Shown: piece by piece, positions 51,983 through 60,861 of the stretch
Numbering within the stretch: position 1 is the stretch's first letter
How the letters are laid out: each line of letters starts with the position of its first letter
DNA from: Nitrospira sp.
Lineage (GTDB): Bacteria; Nitrospirota; Nitrospiria; Nitrospirales; Nitrospiraceae
Assembly (NCBI GenBank): GCA_015709715.1
Contig: CP054184.1
Coordinates: 1,907,001 to 1,971,000, forward strand
Length of the DNA: 64,000 nt
Direction of reading: 5' to 3'
Program-made: the position numbers and the translations under genes
The notes under the pieces: generated by a model
Databases searched by the model: none
What the model saw: only the letters and a program-made list of their open reading frames with translations
What the model was told of the DNA's origin: nothing

Positions 51983-53527
51983 CTAAAAGTTCCCCCGCAT
52001 GGTGCGGACGAAATCCAAATCGGCCGAGAAGAGGTCACGGATATCATGAATGCCGAGCGCCACCATCGCCATCCGATCCAAACCCAGCCCCCAGGCAATG
52101 ACCGGCACGGACACACCGAGGGGAGTCGTCACCTCGGGACGGAACAGCCCGGCGCCGCCCAGCTCCATCCAGCCCAACTTGGGATGGCGCACGTGCATTT
52201 CGACCGAGGGTTCGGTGAAGGGGAAATAGGCCGGAAGAAACTTCACTTCCTTCGCCTGGGCCACTTCCCGCGCAAAGAGGTTCAGCAGGCCGAGGAGCGT
52301 CCGGAAGTTGATGTCGGCGCCTAACACAATGCCCTCAACTTGGAAGAAGTCGGTCGCATGGGTGGCATCGACCTGGTCATACCGAAAGCAACGGGCGATG
52401 GAGAAATATTTTCCTGGGACCGACGCGCCGCCGGCCAACGCGCGCGCCGACACGGCCGTGCCTTGACTCCGCAACACCAACCGTTTTGCGCGTTCCACAT
52501 CGAATTGATAGCCCCATCCGGTCGATCCGGCTCCGGTCCCCTTCTCGTGCGCCTGCACCACCCGCGTCAAGTAGGGCTCGGCAATCGACCGCGCGTGGGT
52601 CGGTTCTTTCACGAAATACACATCGTGAATATCGCGGGCCGGATGGAACTGGGGCATGAACAACGCGTCCATGTTCCAGAATTCCGTCTCCACCAACGTA
52701 CCGCGCATTTCCTGAAAGCCCATGCTGACCAACTTGAGTTTTACGAGGTCGAGGAACTCGCGGTACGGATGCCGCTTCCCCGCCGCGATTCTCGGAGCGC
52801 GCAGACTGATCGTATATTTGCGGAACCGCTTGGTGCGCCACGTACCGTCTTTCAGCAGTTCCGGCGTCAACTGCGAGACCTCTTCCGCCACCCCCACCTG
52901 CGACAGGCGTTGCGCCACTTCCTGCCCTGCCGGCGTCAGCAGGAACGTTCGGGTCACACGATCGTCGATCCGAAACGGCTCGCGGGTGTTACCGCGCTTG
53001 ACCGCATGTTGTTGCAACACGCTCCGCAAGGGTTCGGCCACGCTCTGCAGCTCGCGCGCCCCTCCCCGCAACTCCTGCAAGAGGGCCCGCATGGATTCCG
53101 CCGTGGTACTGTTGCGGCCGGTACTTTCGATACAGCCGCCCTGCACGATGAGGATCGCCCCTTCTTTCTTGAGCGTCCCCACCGCCTTACTGACCTCCGA
53201 GGCTTCCAACCCTTCTTGCGCCTGAATATCCTGGATCGTGAGCCGCTTGCCTGTCCGTCCCGCCTCCTTGGCGGTCGAGAGCACACGCTCGATGGGCGCG
53301 TACTTGTCGAAATACACTTCACCGGTCGGAGTAAGAGAAGCGATGGAGGCCACAGTCTCGGAATGGACCGCGATAAGCGACTTGGCCAGCAGCCACTCGA
53401 TCGCCATGCTCAGCTGGGAAGGCTCCAAGCCGGTCGCCGGCACCAGATGATCGAGCGTCGCAGGCCGATCCTGCTGCGGCAGCATCGCCAGCAACACTTT
53501 GCTTTCGAGGGGATGAAGGTTATCCAT
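51983..53527 (-). CDS. pheS: Phenylalanine-tRNA ligase alpha subunit, archaeal/eukaryotic type
   Basis: The protein has about 514 residues; bacterial PheS has about 330-350. Residues 1-200 are winged-helix domains (LLAMLPQQDRPATLDHLVPATGL, LTIQDIQAQEGLEASEVSKAVGTLKKEGAILI), typical of archaeal and eukaryotic subunits and contacting tRNA. The catalytic core has motif 2 GKYFSIARCFRYDQVDATHATDFFQVEG and motif 3 GWMELGGAGLFRPEVTTPLG...WGLGLDRMAM. The ATG at 53527 is chosen over a TTG two codons earlier. It follows rpe by 27 bp, in one operon with fmt and rsmB. Confidence 0.9.
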   Translation of the reverse strand: MDNLHPLESKVLLAMLPQQDRPATLDHLVPATGLEPSQLSMAIEWLLAKSLIAVHSETVASIASLTPTGEVYFDKYAPIERVLSTAKEAGRTGKRLTIQDIQAQEGLEASEVSKAVGTLKKEGAILIVQGGCIESTGRNSTTAESMRALLQELRGGARELQSVAEPLRSVLQQHAVKRGNTREPFRIDDRVTRTFLLTPAGQEVAQRLSQVGVAEEVSQLTPELLKDGTWRTKRFRKYTISLRAPRIAAGKRHPYREFLDLVKLKLVSMGFQEMRGTLVETEFWNMDALFMPQFHPARDIHDVYFVKEPTHARSIAEPYLTRVVQAHEKGTGAGSTGWGYQFDVERAKRLVLRSQGTAVSARALAGGASVPGKYFSIARCFRYDQVDATHATDFFQVEGIVLGADINFRTLLGLLNLFAREVAQAKEVKFLPAYFPFTEPSVEMHVRHPKLGWMELGGAGLFRPEVTTPLGVSVPVIAWGLGLDRMAMVALGIHDIRDLFSADLDFVRTMRGNF

Positions 53528-53554
53528 GAACAAGGGGATCGTCCGGCGGCTCGC

Positions 53555-54259
53555 TTACCGTCGAGCGCCAACACTCCTAGTGGTACGCTCGCCCGGTTGG
53601 GCCCCGGCCCGTAAGGCCGTAATCGCCGCGGCATAGTCCGGCGTTGAAAACACGGCAGAGCCTGCCACCAACACATCCGCTCCGGCAGCCACGACGGCCC
53701 CTGCGTTCTCCGGCTTCACCCCTCCGTCCACCTCAAGGAGGGCGCTGCTGCCGCTGCGATCAATCATCGCCCGGACCTCAGCGATCTTCTGCAGCGAGGA
53801 GGGGATGAACTGTTGGCCGCCGAATCCCGGATTCACCGACATGATGAGGATAAGGTCGGCATCGCGCACGATCTCCGACAACCACACCGCTGGCGTAGCG
53901 GGATTCAGTGTGACGCCCGCCTTGACGCCGCGCTCCTTGATGGATTGCACCGTCCGATGCAAATGCGGGCAGGCCTCCACATGCACGGTCAAGTAATCCG
54001 CTCCCGCTTCCGCAAATTCCTGAATGAAGGCGTCGGGGTTCGCCATCATGAGGTGGACATCGAGCGGCAACGTGGTCACTTTCCGCAGCGACTCGACGAT
54101 CGGCGGGCCGACGGTCAGGTTCGGCACGAAGTGCCCGTCCATCACGTCGACATGCAGCCAGTCGGCGCCATCTTGCTCCACCCGCGCGACTTCCTCGGCC
54201 AAGCGGGCGAAGTCGGCAGAGAGAATGGACGGAGCGATGCGGACGGTTTTCGCGGTCAC
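53555..54259 (-). CDS. rpe: Ribulose-phosphate 3-epimerase
   Basis: Rpe interconverts ribulose-5-phosphate and xylulose-5-phosphate in the pentose phosphate or Calvin cycle. The 234-residue TIM barrel has APSILSADFARL (about 8-19), HVDVMDGHFVPNLTVGP (metal-binding His and Asp), LDVHLMM, MSVNPGFGGQQFIP and EVDGGVKPENA. The GTG start overlaps the rsmB stop, so translation is coupled. Confidence 0.95.
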   Translation of the reverse strand: MTAKTVRIAPSILSADFARLAEEVARVEQDGADWLHVDVMDGHFVPNLTVGPPIVESLRKVTTLPLDVHLMMANPDAFIQEFAEAGADYLTVHVEACPHLHRTVQSIKERGVKAGVTLNPATPAVWLSEIVRDADLILIMSVNPGFGGQQFIPSSLQKIAEVRAMIDRSGSSALLEVDGGVKPENAGAVVAAGADVLVAGSAVFSTPDYAAAITALRAGAQPGERTTRSVGARR

Positions 54260-55701
54260 TCTACACTCCTCCGCAACCGTGCGGCAAAAAACGCATCCAT
54301 GCTGTTCATATTGGCCATCGTGGACAGGTCACCGCGGGGGGTCACGAACGGCAGACCGGTTGGAGGCACCCACGGCGCGACCGACTCGCGCTGAAAGTCG
54401 CGATGCGACTGACAAAATTCGTCGATGATCGATTCGGTTTCTTCCGGTTCGACCGAGCAGGTACTATAGACCAACACCCCATCAGGCCGCAATAGACGGC
54501 TCGTCGCCTCCAACAGCCGCCGCTGCGTTTCGCGATGCCGCGCAATTGTCTCCGCCTGCTTATACCACTTCCCTTCGGGATGACGACGCAACACACCGAG
54601 TCCGCTGCAGGGCGCGTCGAGCAAGATGCGATCGAACGGTCGGCCCCGAGCGGCAATGGAACGCAGACTCGGCCACGTGCTCGTCGCTGCCGTCGAATCC
54701 CCGCCAGGCAGGTTCGCCACATCGCCGACGACCGGCCTCACGATCGTCACGCCGAGGCGGCGGCAGTTGTCCATTACCCGCGTCAGCCGCGCGGCAGCCC
54801 GGTCCACCGCGACGATCTCACCCTGATTCTTCATCAATGCCGCCAGATGCGTCGCCTTGCCGCCCGGCGCGGCGCAGGCATCCAGCACCAACTGCCCCGG
54901 CTGGACATCCAACAGCGGCGGCACCAATTGCGCCGCCTCGTCCTCCACATAAAACTGCCCGTCCGCGTACCCTGGAAGATCGGTGATCACTCCGCCACGA
55001 ACCAGCTGAAGCCCGACCGGACTGATCGCCGTGGGGACGGCCTCGATCGCCTCGGCAACCCACGTCTCCAACAAGGCCGATCGGGACATCCGCAAGGTGT
55101 TGACCCGACAAGTCAGCGGCGGCGATTCAAGCGAGGCGCGGCAAAGGGCTTCTGCGGCGCTCCCCCCCCTTGCACGACACCAACGCTCGACCAACCAGGT
55201 GGGGCAGGAATACCGGACGGCCAACGCCTCGATGGGATTCTTGGCAAGGTCAGGCCACGGCGGTTCGGGCGTACGCAACAACGTCCGCAGCACCGCGTTC
55301 ACGAAGCCGCTCCAATCGCGTCCCAGCCGTCGCGCCTGTCCCTTCATCAGCCCGACCGACTCATTGACGGCGGCATTGTCGGGAACCCGATCCAGGCACA
55401 ACGCCTGATAGGCCCCCAAACGCAAGATCGTCTGCACCGCAAGAGGAAGGCGCGCGAAGGGCCGATCCGTCAGCAGGCCAAGCCGCCAGTCCAGCGTCCC
55501 ACGATACCGTAAACACCCGCGAACCAATTCCACCATGAAGGCGCGATCACGCAGATCCAGCCCGTCCCTGGCCGCAACCTGGTCGAAAAGATCCTCAGGC
55601 AGCAATCCTGCTTTCTCAATCGCCAAGAGCGCCTTCAAGGCCGCACGCCGCCCGGAGGAGACAGACTGGCCGCGTCCATGCGGCTGTTGGTTGGAGGTCA
55701 T
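54256..55701 (-). CDS. rsmB: 16S rRNA (cytosine-967-C5)-methyltransferase
   Basis: RsmB methylates C967 of 16S rRNA with S-adenosylmethionine. The 481-residue protein has a NusB-like N-terminal domain (about 16-150). The Rossmann methyltransferase part has VLDACAAPGGKATHLAAL (about 277-294), LLDAPCSGLGVLRRHPEGKW with one catalytic Cys (about 362) and YSTCSVEPEETESI with the other (about 419). It lies 36 bp downstream of fmt. Confidence 0.94.
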   Translation of the reverse strand: MTSNQQPHGRGQSVSSGRRAALKALLAIEKAGLLPEDLFDQVAARDGLDLRDRAFMVELVRGCLRYRGTLDWRLGLLTDRPFARLPLAVQTILRLGAYQALCLDRVPDNAAVNESVGLMKGQARRLGRDWSGFVNAVLRTLLRTPEPPWPDLAKNPIEALAVRYSCPTWLVERWCRARGGSAAEALCRASLESPPLTCRVNTLRMSRSALLETWVAEAIEAVPTAISPVGLQLVRGGVITDLPGYADGQFYVEDEAAQLVPPLLDVQPGQLVLDACAAPGGKATHLAALMKNQGEIVAVDRAAARLTRVMDNCRRLGVTIVRPVVGDVANLPGGDSTAATSTWPSLRSIAARGRPFDRILLDAPCSGLGVLRRHPEGKWYKQAETIARHRETQRRLLEATSRLLRPDGVLVYSTCSVEPEETESIIDEFCQSHRDFQRESVAPWVPPTGLPFVTPRGDLSTMANMNSMDAFFAARLRRSVE

Positions 55702-55737
55702 ACGTACAAACTGGATGGGCGAGAACAGGTGGTCGGA

Positions 55738-56676
55738 CTAAGGCCCGGCGCCGAACCGCGCACCGTCGGCCAAACGGTGCCCCGTCAGGTATTGCATAGC
55801 CGTCATGCGGCGACTATTGGAAGGCTGAATCTCTATGAGGTGAAGCGTACCCTGGCCGGTCGCAACCTCAATGCGGTCCTTGGTGACCTTTGTCACAGTG
55901 CCGGGCTCCGCGACCTGAGCATTGTCGGCCACGGCAACCCGCCACAACACCCACCGGTCGCCTCCCTTCCAGGTGTAGGCCCCTGGCCAAGGCGAAAGCC
56001 CTCGAACACGATTAGCGATTTCCGTGGCGGGAAGACGCCAATCGATCAGGCCATCTTCCTTCTTGAGAATGGGCGCCATGGTGGCCTGACTGTGGTCCTG
56101 CGGCTGCGGGGTCAAGGTTCCGGCCTTCAGCCGTCGAAGCGTTTCCACCAGCAGCCGCCCACCGACCTCGGCTAACCGCGGCGCCAGAGTTCCCGCCGTG
56201 TCGTCCGAACGGATTGCCACCCGTTCCTGCAACAGCATCGCTCCGGTGTCCATGCCTTCGTCCATCAACATGGTCGTGATGCCGGTTTCCTGCTCGCCTC
56301 GGATGATCGCCCACTGAATCGGCCCCGCGCCGCGATATTTCGGCAGGAGCGAACCGTGGACATTGATGCAGCCGCGAGGAGGCAGGCTTAGGACCACAGG
56401 CGGCAAAATCCGACCAAACGCCGCCACCGCAATGACGTCCGGATTCCATTGCCGCAAGGCCTCCAGGAAGGCAGGGTCCTTCATTTTGAGCGGCTGCAAC
56501 AGGGGGATGCCCTCGCGTTGGCACAGCACCTTCACGGGCGACGGCACGACGTCCTGTCCTCGCCCCTTCGGACGATCCGGTTGCGTCACCACCCCGACGA
56601 CGTGGTCGTCCGATTTGAGCAGCGCCTCCAGTGACGGCACGGCGAACTCCGGCGTTCCCATGAATACGATCCGCAT
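55738..56676 (-). CDS. fmt: Methionyl-tRNA formyltransferase
   Basis: Fmt formylates the initiator Met-tRNA. The 312-residue protein has MRIVFMGTPEFAVPSLEALL, the folate-binding NVHGSLLPKYRGAGPIQWAI (about 110-129) with the catalytic N-H-D set, GITTMLMDEGMDTGAML, and the C-terminal tRNA-binding OB domain. It begins the minus-strand operon fmt-rsmB-rpe-pheS-pheT. The initiator tRNA it acts on is encoded just 87 bp away on the other strand. Confidence 0.95.
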   Translation of the reverse strand: MRIVFMGTPEFAVPSLEALLKSDDHVVGVVTQPDRPKGRGQDVVPSPVKVLCQREGIPLLQPLKMKDPAFLEALRQWNPDVIAVAAFGRILPPVVLSLPPRGCINVHGSLLPKYRGAGPIQWAIIRGEQETGITTMLMDEGMDTGAMLLQERVAIRSDDTAGTLAPRLAEVGGRLLVETLRRLKAGTLTPQPQDHSQATMAPILKKEDGLIDWRLPATEIANRVRGLSPWPGAYTWKGGDRWVLWRVAVADNAQVAEPGTVTKVTKDRIEVATGQGTLHLIEIQPSNSRRMTAMQYLTGHRLADGARFGAGP

Positions 56677-56763
56677 GGTCACGCTTTATCATTCTCCTGC
56701 CATGATTGCAATTGTGGCTCCCGCTTCCTTGACTCTCGTTTCGCATGCCTGCTACTATCCGCC

Positions 56764-56840
<77 letters not shown>

Positions 56841-56992
56841 AGCCTTTTTATCCTCCTCCAATCTATACCATCCCTAACCACTCCCTAGAATCTGCGATAC
56901 AAGGGCCGTAAAATTGGGCCCCTGCGACAGCTGACCAGGGGAATGTTAGAAAGTTGTGACGTGTACTTTTTGTCTGCGAGGCGGAAGTAAAT

Positions 56993-57691
56993 GTGAAGTG
57001 GTTACAGACTGTCACGGTCTCATTGACACTGGCCCTTAGTTGCCCGGGTACCTTTGGGCAGACGGTGGGTGAAATTGGCATGGTTGGGTCTTTCCTCGGC
57101 AACGGGCCGTGGGAAGGCTGGAACGATCAGTGGCTGGCGCTGCTGGGACGAAACGGACGGTTTGAGCTACGGGAGGTCACAGTCAACGTCACGCGTGAGG
57201 AAAAGCCGATCTGTGGCGATAGAGGCTTTATTGCCAACGCTCCTCCTGCTGATTCTGACACACTGCTCCTTCGCGGATTCCCGACAATCACATCGGGTCC
57301 GGTGGTTACCGCGTTTGATGGCCGGAAGTTCCTCCTTCCTGGAGAATGGCTAGACATTCCACTTGGGGACAATGCCCACTGGCGCCTTCGCGCATTTGGG
57401 ACTGTTCGACCAGACCTCAACGCCGGACTCGACGACGTCCGGTACACCAATTACCAAGTTTGGATGATGGGAGACGGTCGAAAAGTTCCTATTTTTTCAC
57501 TCGATGTTCTCGATTCTGATGGACTGCCTCAGATTTTGTGGGTCGGTGATCTGGACGGGGATCGTGGCGCAGACATCTTCGCGGATATTCGGACGCATTA
57601 TGCTGGACACCACTTTGTCCTATTTCTCTCTTCGCTTGCACGAACGGACCTGGTGACAGAAGCAGGATCGCTATCTACCGGTGGTTGCTGA
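56993..57691 (+). CDS. Orphan exported protein downstream of tRNA-fMet
   Basis: The 232-residue protein has a signal peptide (about 1-23, ending GTFGQ) and no recognised domain. Near residues 165-185 it has a DSDGLPQILWVGDLDGDRGADIF stretch like a single FG-GAP calcium loop, and it ends AGSLSTGGC. It starts with GTG, preceded by GCGGAAG. It lies inside a segment bounded by tRNA-fMet and a repeat of the tRNA's 3' end, and its codon use looks less GC-rich at third positions than its neighbours. It was probably acquired by tRNA-site integration. Confidence 0.65.
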   Translation: MKWLQTVTVSLTLALSCPGTFGQTVGEIGMVGSFLGNGPWEGWNDQWLALLGRNGRFELREVTVNVTREEKPICGDRGFIANAPPADSDTLLLRGFPTITSGPVVTAFDGRKFLLPGEWLDIPLGDNAHWRLRAFGTVRPDLNAGLDDVRYTNYQVWMMGDGRKVPIFSLDVLDSDGLPQILWVGDLDGDRGADIFADIRTHYAGHHFVLFLSSLARTDLVTEAGSLSTGGC

Positions 57692-57783
57692 GGATACGTG
57701 GCCTTAATTGTCCCCTGGCTACCAGATAATTTACGCCGCCAATGGGATGGTCACGGAAGCGTTAAATCGTGACAGAATCGAGT

Positions 57784-57795
57784 CCCCGCAACCAA
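57784..57795 (+). repeat. Direct repeat of the tRNA-fMet 3' end (att-like)
   Basis: CCCCGCAACCAA at 57784-57795 is identical to 56830-56841, which covers the last acceptor-stem bases, CCA and one base beyond of the tRNA-fMet. The distance is 954 bp. An exact 12-base copy in register with a tRNA end is the usual trace of site-specific integration. Confidence 0.55.
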
Positions 57796-57863
57796 CCATT
57801 CGATTTTCTCTCTCCATCACCATCAGCGATACGTGTCCGGACCATCCGTGACTCCGGCGTCGA

Positions 57864-58328
57864 TCATCGCTGGACGGCCTTCATCAGGCACCTCACATCG
57901 ACATCTCGACGTTCATGTGTGTTTTGAGACAGCTCTGCGAAGTCCCCGCGGAGCAGTTTGAGGGCATACCGTTCAAGAGCGATTTCAGTGGCAGTACGAA
58001 ATCCGAGTCGTCGAAATACAGGCACCGGGGGACACCATCCTTGGATGGCATGCTGCAATAAGAAACCTGCTACCATGCCTGGCAACACAAAGAAGCGGCG
58101 GTCAACAAGGGCTCCCAACCCCAACCCGAGCAATGCGACCGAAGCCGCATTGGCCTCAAGCGTCCGCTCGACATCCCACTCACGATCTAATGCTTCCAGT
58201 CGGCGCGTGATCTCGTCATGGTCTTCTTTTGCAAAATGTGCAACGTTTCGCTCCGTCTCCCGACGGATTCGGTCATTGATTTGAGCATCTGTGGACTGTT
58301 CAACTCGGCTCGCCGTAGCTGGGATCAT
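57864..58328 (-). CDS. DUF2892 membrane protein
   Basis: The 154-residue protein has a charged helical N-terminus (QINDRIRRETERNVAHFAKEDHDEITRRLEALDREWDVER). It is followed by the DUF2892 pattern: ERTLEANAASVALLGLGLGALVDRRFFVLPGMVAGFLLQHAIQGWCPPVPVFRRLGFRT. This forms two membrane helices with a conserved GWCPP near residue 97. The C-terminus (EIALERYALKLLRGDF) is also typical. In some bacteria this domain is fused to rhodanese (YgaP), suggesting a sulfur-related role. Here it is alone and divergent from the diguanylate cyclase gene. Confidence 0.85.
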   Translation of the reverse strand: MIPATASRVEQSTDAQINDRIRRETERNVAHFAKEDHDEITRRLEALDREWDVERTLEANAASVALLGLGLGALVDRRFFVLPGMVAGFLLQHAIQGWCPPVPVFRRLGFRTATEIALERYALKLLRGDFAELSQNTHERRDVDVRCLMKAVQR

Positions 58329-58529
58329 GGCGTTCTCCTCTCTATCGTGATGAAACGCTCGAAGCGTTCACGCTTGTACCTGCCCGTTAGTGTATCGGCC
58401 ATGATGATCATTTGAACTGGTAAGGTCCCCTGTGATTCTTGCTTCGCTTGTCGTCCCTCGCCATTCCGTGATACTGCTTCAACAGGCGCACCCTGCGATC
58501 GGCCACCCTGCACGTAACGAGAGCCTCGC

Positions 58530-59432
58530 ATGATCAAGGTTCTTCTGATCGAAGACAACGCCGTCGATGCCCAGCTCACCCGCGACCTCTTGTCTACCTG
58601 GCCGCACGATCAATTCGTGATCACCCATGCCGCCACTCTGGGGGAAGGGCTCATTCGCCTGAGCCGAGACCGGTTCGATGTCTCGCTGCTCGACCTGTCC
58701 CTCCCCGATACCAATGGGCTGAGCACGGTGACGCAGGTCCTCGCCACAAGTCCCGGCGTGCCGGTGGTGGTGCTGAGCGGCCACGACGACCATCCGCTGG
58801 CATTACAAGCCCTGCAACATGGCGCGCAAGACTATCTGGTCAAGGGCCACGGCGAGGCCGACTTCCTCGCGCGCTCGATTCTGTATGCCATCGAGCGCAA
58901 ACGGGCCCAAGAACGGCTGACCTACCTGGCGCAACACGATCCCTTGACCGGCCTCATCAACCGCACACTCTTTCGCGATCGACTCTTGCAGGCCATGGCC
59001 CGGAGCAAACGCAAAGACAAGCCGCTCGCGATCATGCTGCTGGATCTTGATCGATTTAAGGCCGTCAATGACACGTTGGGGCACGATGTCGGGGATCAGC
59101 TATTGAAGACCGTGGCGATGAGACTCACGGACTGTGTGCGGGGAGTCGACACCGTAGCCCGCATGGGCGGCGATGAATTTACCGCCATCCTCGAAGGAGT
59201 GTCGGGCGAGGCCGACGTGGCGGTGGTGGCGAGCCGAATCGTCGAGGCGCTCAGCAGTCCGCTCGAACTGGGCCCCCACCGGGTGACAGTCGGCGTGAGC
59301 GTCGGCATCACCCTCTATCCGTCGGATGACCAGGACTTGGATGGGTTGCTCCGCCACGCCGACAAGGCAATGTACGCCGCCAAACACGAAGGCGGCAACC
59401 GGTTTCACTTTCATTCCCCGGCCGACCGCTGA
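58530..59432 (+). CDS. Response regulator with diguanylate cyclase (REC-GGDEF)
   Basis: The 300-residue protein links phosphorylation to cyclic-di-GMP synthesis. The receiver domain (1-120) has the phosphoacceptor D55, the acidic pair E8/D9 and K105. The GGDEF domain (130-295) has an intact GGDEF at 213-217. R204-x2-D207 lies exactly five residues before it, the inhibitory product-binding site. No sensor kinase gene is adjacent. It converges with the beta-helix gene, 36 bp away. Confidence 0.93.
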   Translation: MIKVLLIEDNAVDAQLTRDLLSTWPHDQFVITHAATLGEGLIRLSRDRFDVSLLDLSLPDTNGLSTVTQVLATSPGVPVVVLSGHDDHPLALQALQHGAQDYLVKGHGEADFLARSILYAIERKRAQERLTYLAQHDPLTGLINRTLFRDRLLQAMARSKRKDKPLAIMLLDLDRFKAVNDTLGHDVGDQLLKTVAMRLTDCVRGVDTVARMGGDEFTAILEGVSGEADVAVVASRIVEALSSPLELGPHRVTVGVSVGITLYPSDDQDLDGLLRHADKAMYAAKHEGGNRFHFHSPADR

Positions 59433-59468
59433 TCCACTGTTTCACGCTTCGTCGCTCCCAGACTCGGC

Positions 59469-60305
59469 TTACCGCCCGATATCGACCAAGGGCTGGTCCG
59501 TCACCACCAAGGAGCCGCGCGGGTTGGGGAGGAACACATTGGCCGTCACCAACTCTTCGCGGCCCGGCACCGGATGGGTATCGGGCGTCATGACCAAGCC
59601 CCAATGTTGGTTGTCCCGGCAGGTGTTGTCCAGCAGCAAGGCCTCGGCATGGTGAAACAACAAGATCCCGCTGAGCATATTGCTGTGACACAGATTCCGC
59701 ACGCACTCCGGATGGCTGCTCGGGTCGCGCACTGCCAGTCCGAAATGGTGGTTACCGAAGCAGACATTGTCCGCGACCCGCGGCTGCGCGCCCGCAAAGA
59801 CGAAAAGGCCCGATTCGCGGTTGTAGCAGACCTCATTGTCCACGAACGTCGGACGGGCTTCCGGTCCGTAGATCACGACCCCCGACAACAGGCCTTCAGT
59901 GGCCCGGCATTGGGTAATCGTGCAGGTTGAATCCAGTACGTTCATCGCCGAATGTTGGTCGCTACCTACGTAACGAAACGTGATACCGCTGACCAGCCCG
60001 TGAGGCACACGTTGCAGATAGAACGGTCCACTGCGGCGGCTGTAGATATATACATGGTCTCGCCCGGCACCAATGAGACGTACCGGCCGGTCGGCAATGA
60101 AGACTTTATCTTCGTACACGCCGGGACGGATGAAGACCTGATCGGCTTCACCGGCATCTACTAAGGCCGCGCTGGGCCTGAGGTAGGTATGGGGATCGCG
60201 CGCGTCGACGATCAGCGTCCGCCCCCCCTTGGGATTGGGCGGAGGCTCGGCAAGCGGTTGCTGCCGGGATCCAGCCGGTCTCTGTTCGTAAGGCCGTTCC
60301 GTCAC
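59469..60305 (-). CDS. Right-handed parallel beta-helix protein
   Basis: The 278-residue protein has a disordered, Pro- and Arg-rich first 28 residues. A solenoid follows, with DARDPHTYLRPSAALVDAGEADQVFIRPGVYEDKVFIADRPVRLIGAG and about seven later rungs such as VRNLCHSNMLSGILLFHHAEALLLDNTCRDNQHWGLV. This is the NosD/pectate-lyase-like beta-helix (PbH1 repeats). No signal peptide or catalytic set is evident. It may bind polysaccharide or act as a scaffold. It is followed upstream on the same strand by a DUF2726 gene. Confidence 0.8.
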   Translation of the reverse strand: MTERPYEQRPAGSRQQPLAEPPPNPKGGRTLIVDARDPHTYLRPSAALVDAGEADQVFIRPGVYEDKVFIADRPVRLIGAGRDHVYIYSRRSGPFYLQRVPHGLVSGITFRYVGSDQHSAMNVLDSTCTITQCRATEGLLSGVVIYGPEARPTFVDNEVCYNRESGLFVFAGAQPRVADNVCFGNHHFGLAVRDPSSHPECVRNLCHSNMLSGILLFHHAEALLLDNTCRDNQHWGLVMTPDTHPVPGREELVTANVFLPNPRGSLVVTDQPLVDIGR

Positions 60306-60339
60306 CGTACGCCTTCTCTAAACGAAAACATGAACAGGG

Positions 60340-60861
60340 TTACTCGGGATCAGCCAGGTCCAAGGCGACGACTAACCCCGGCACCGTGTAGACATGACGG
60401 GGACTCAGCCGGACTAACTGCACCCCCGCCGCCTGCAGCGCCGATTCAAACATCGAGTCACCTGTTCCGTCGGACACCGGCCCATCCGAACCCGATTCGA
60501 CCTGCACCACCTTTTCTACCAATCGGCTTCCGGGATGCACCAGGACGAAGGTCGCCCGTTTCAAGGCCAACTCCCGCAAGGTCTCGGCAGGCGGCGTCGC
60601 GGACGGCACCCGGAGATCCAACAGGCACCAGAGCGGAATCTGCGTGAAGAGGAGATACCGCTCCTCCACCGCCAACCGCAGCAAGTTGTAAAGTTGGACT
60701 TCATGGTCGGTCAGGAGCGGTTTAGGGACGAACGTGAGGTTCGCCGGAGCCGAGGCAGCCGGCGGAACGGACCGACGCTTCCTCCCAAAGTATTCCCACG
60801 CCAGACTACCTAGGAAGACCAGGACGGCGATCCCGAGGATCGGATAGAGCAGCTCCATCAT
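60340..60861 (-). CDS. DUF2726-type membrane-anchored protein
   Basis: The 173-residue protein has one N-terminal membrane helix (about 5-24). A cytoplasmic domain follows with KPLLTDHEVQLYNLLRLAVEERYLLFTQIPLWCLLDL, which is the DUF2726 pattern, a restriction-endonuclease-like fold. The typical catalytic residues are not obvious. It is adjacent to anmK (the stop of anmK abuts its start) and to the beta-helix gene. The function is unknown. Confidence 0.7.
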   Translation of the reverse strand: MMELLYPILGIAVLVFLGSLAWEYFGRKRRSVPPAASAPANLTFVPKPLLTDHEVQLYNLLRLAVEERYLLFTQIPLWCLLDLRVPSATPPAETLRELALKRATFVLVHPGSRLVEKVVQVESGSDGPVSDGTGDSMFESALQAAGVQLVRLSPRHVYTVPGLVVALDLADPE

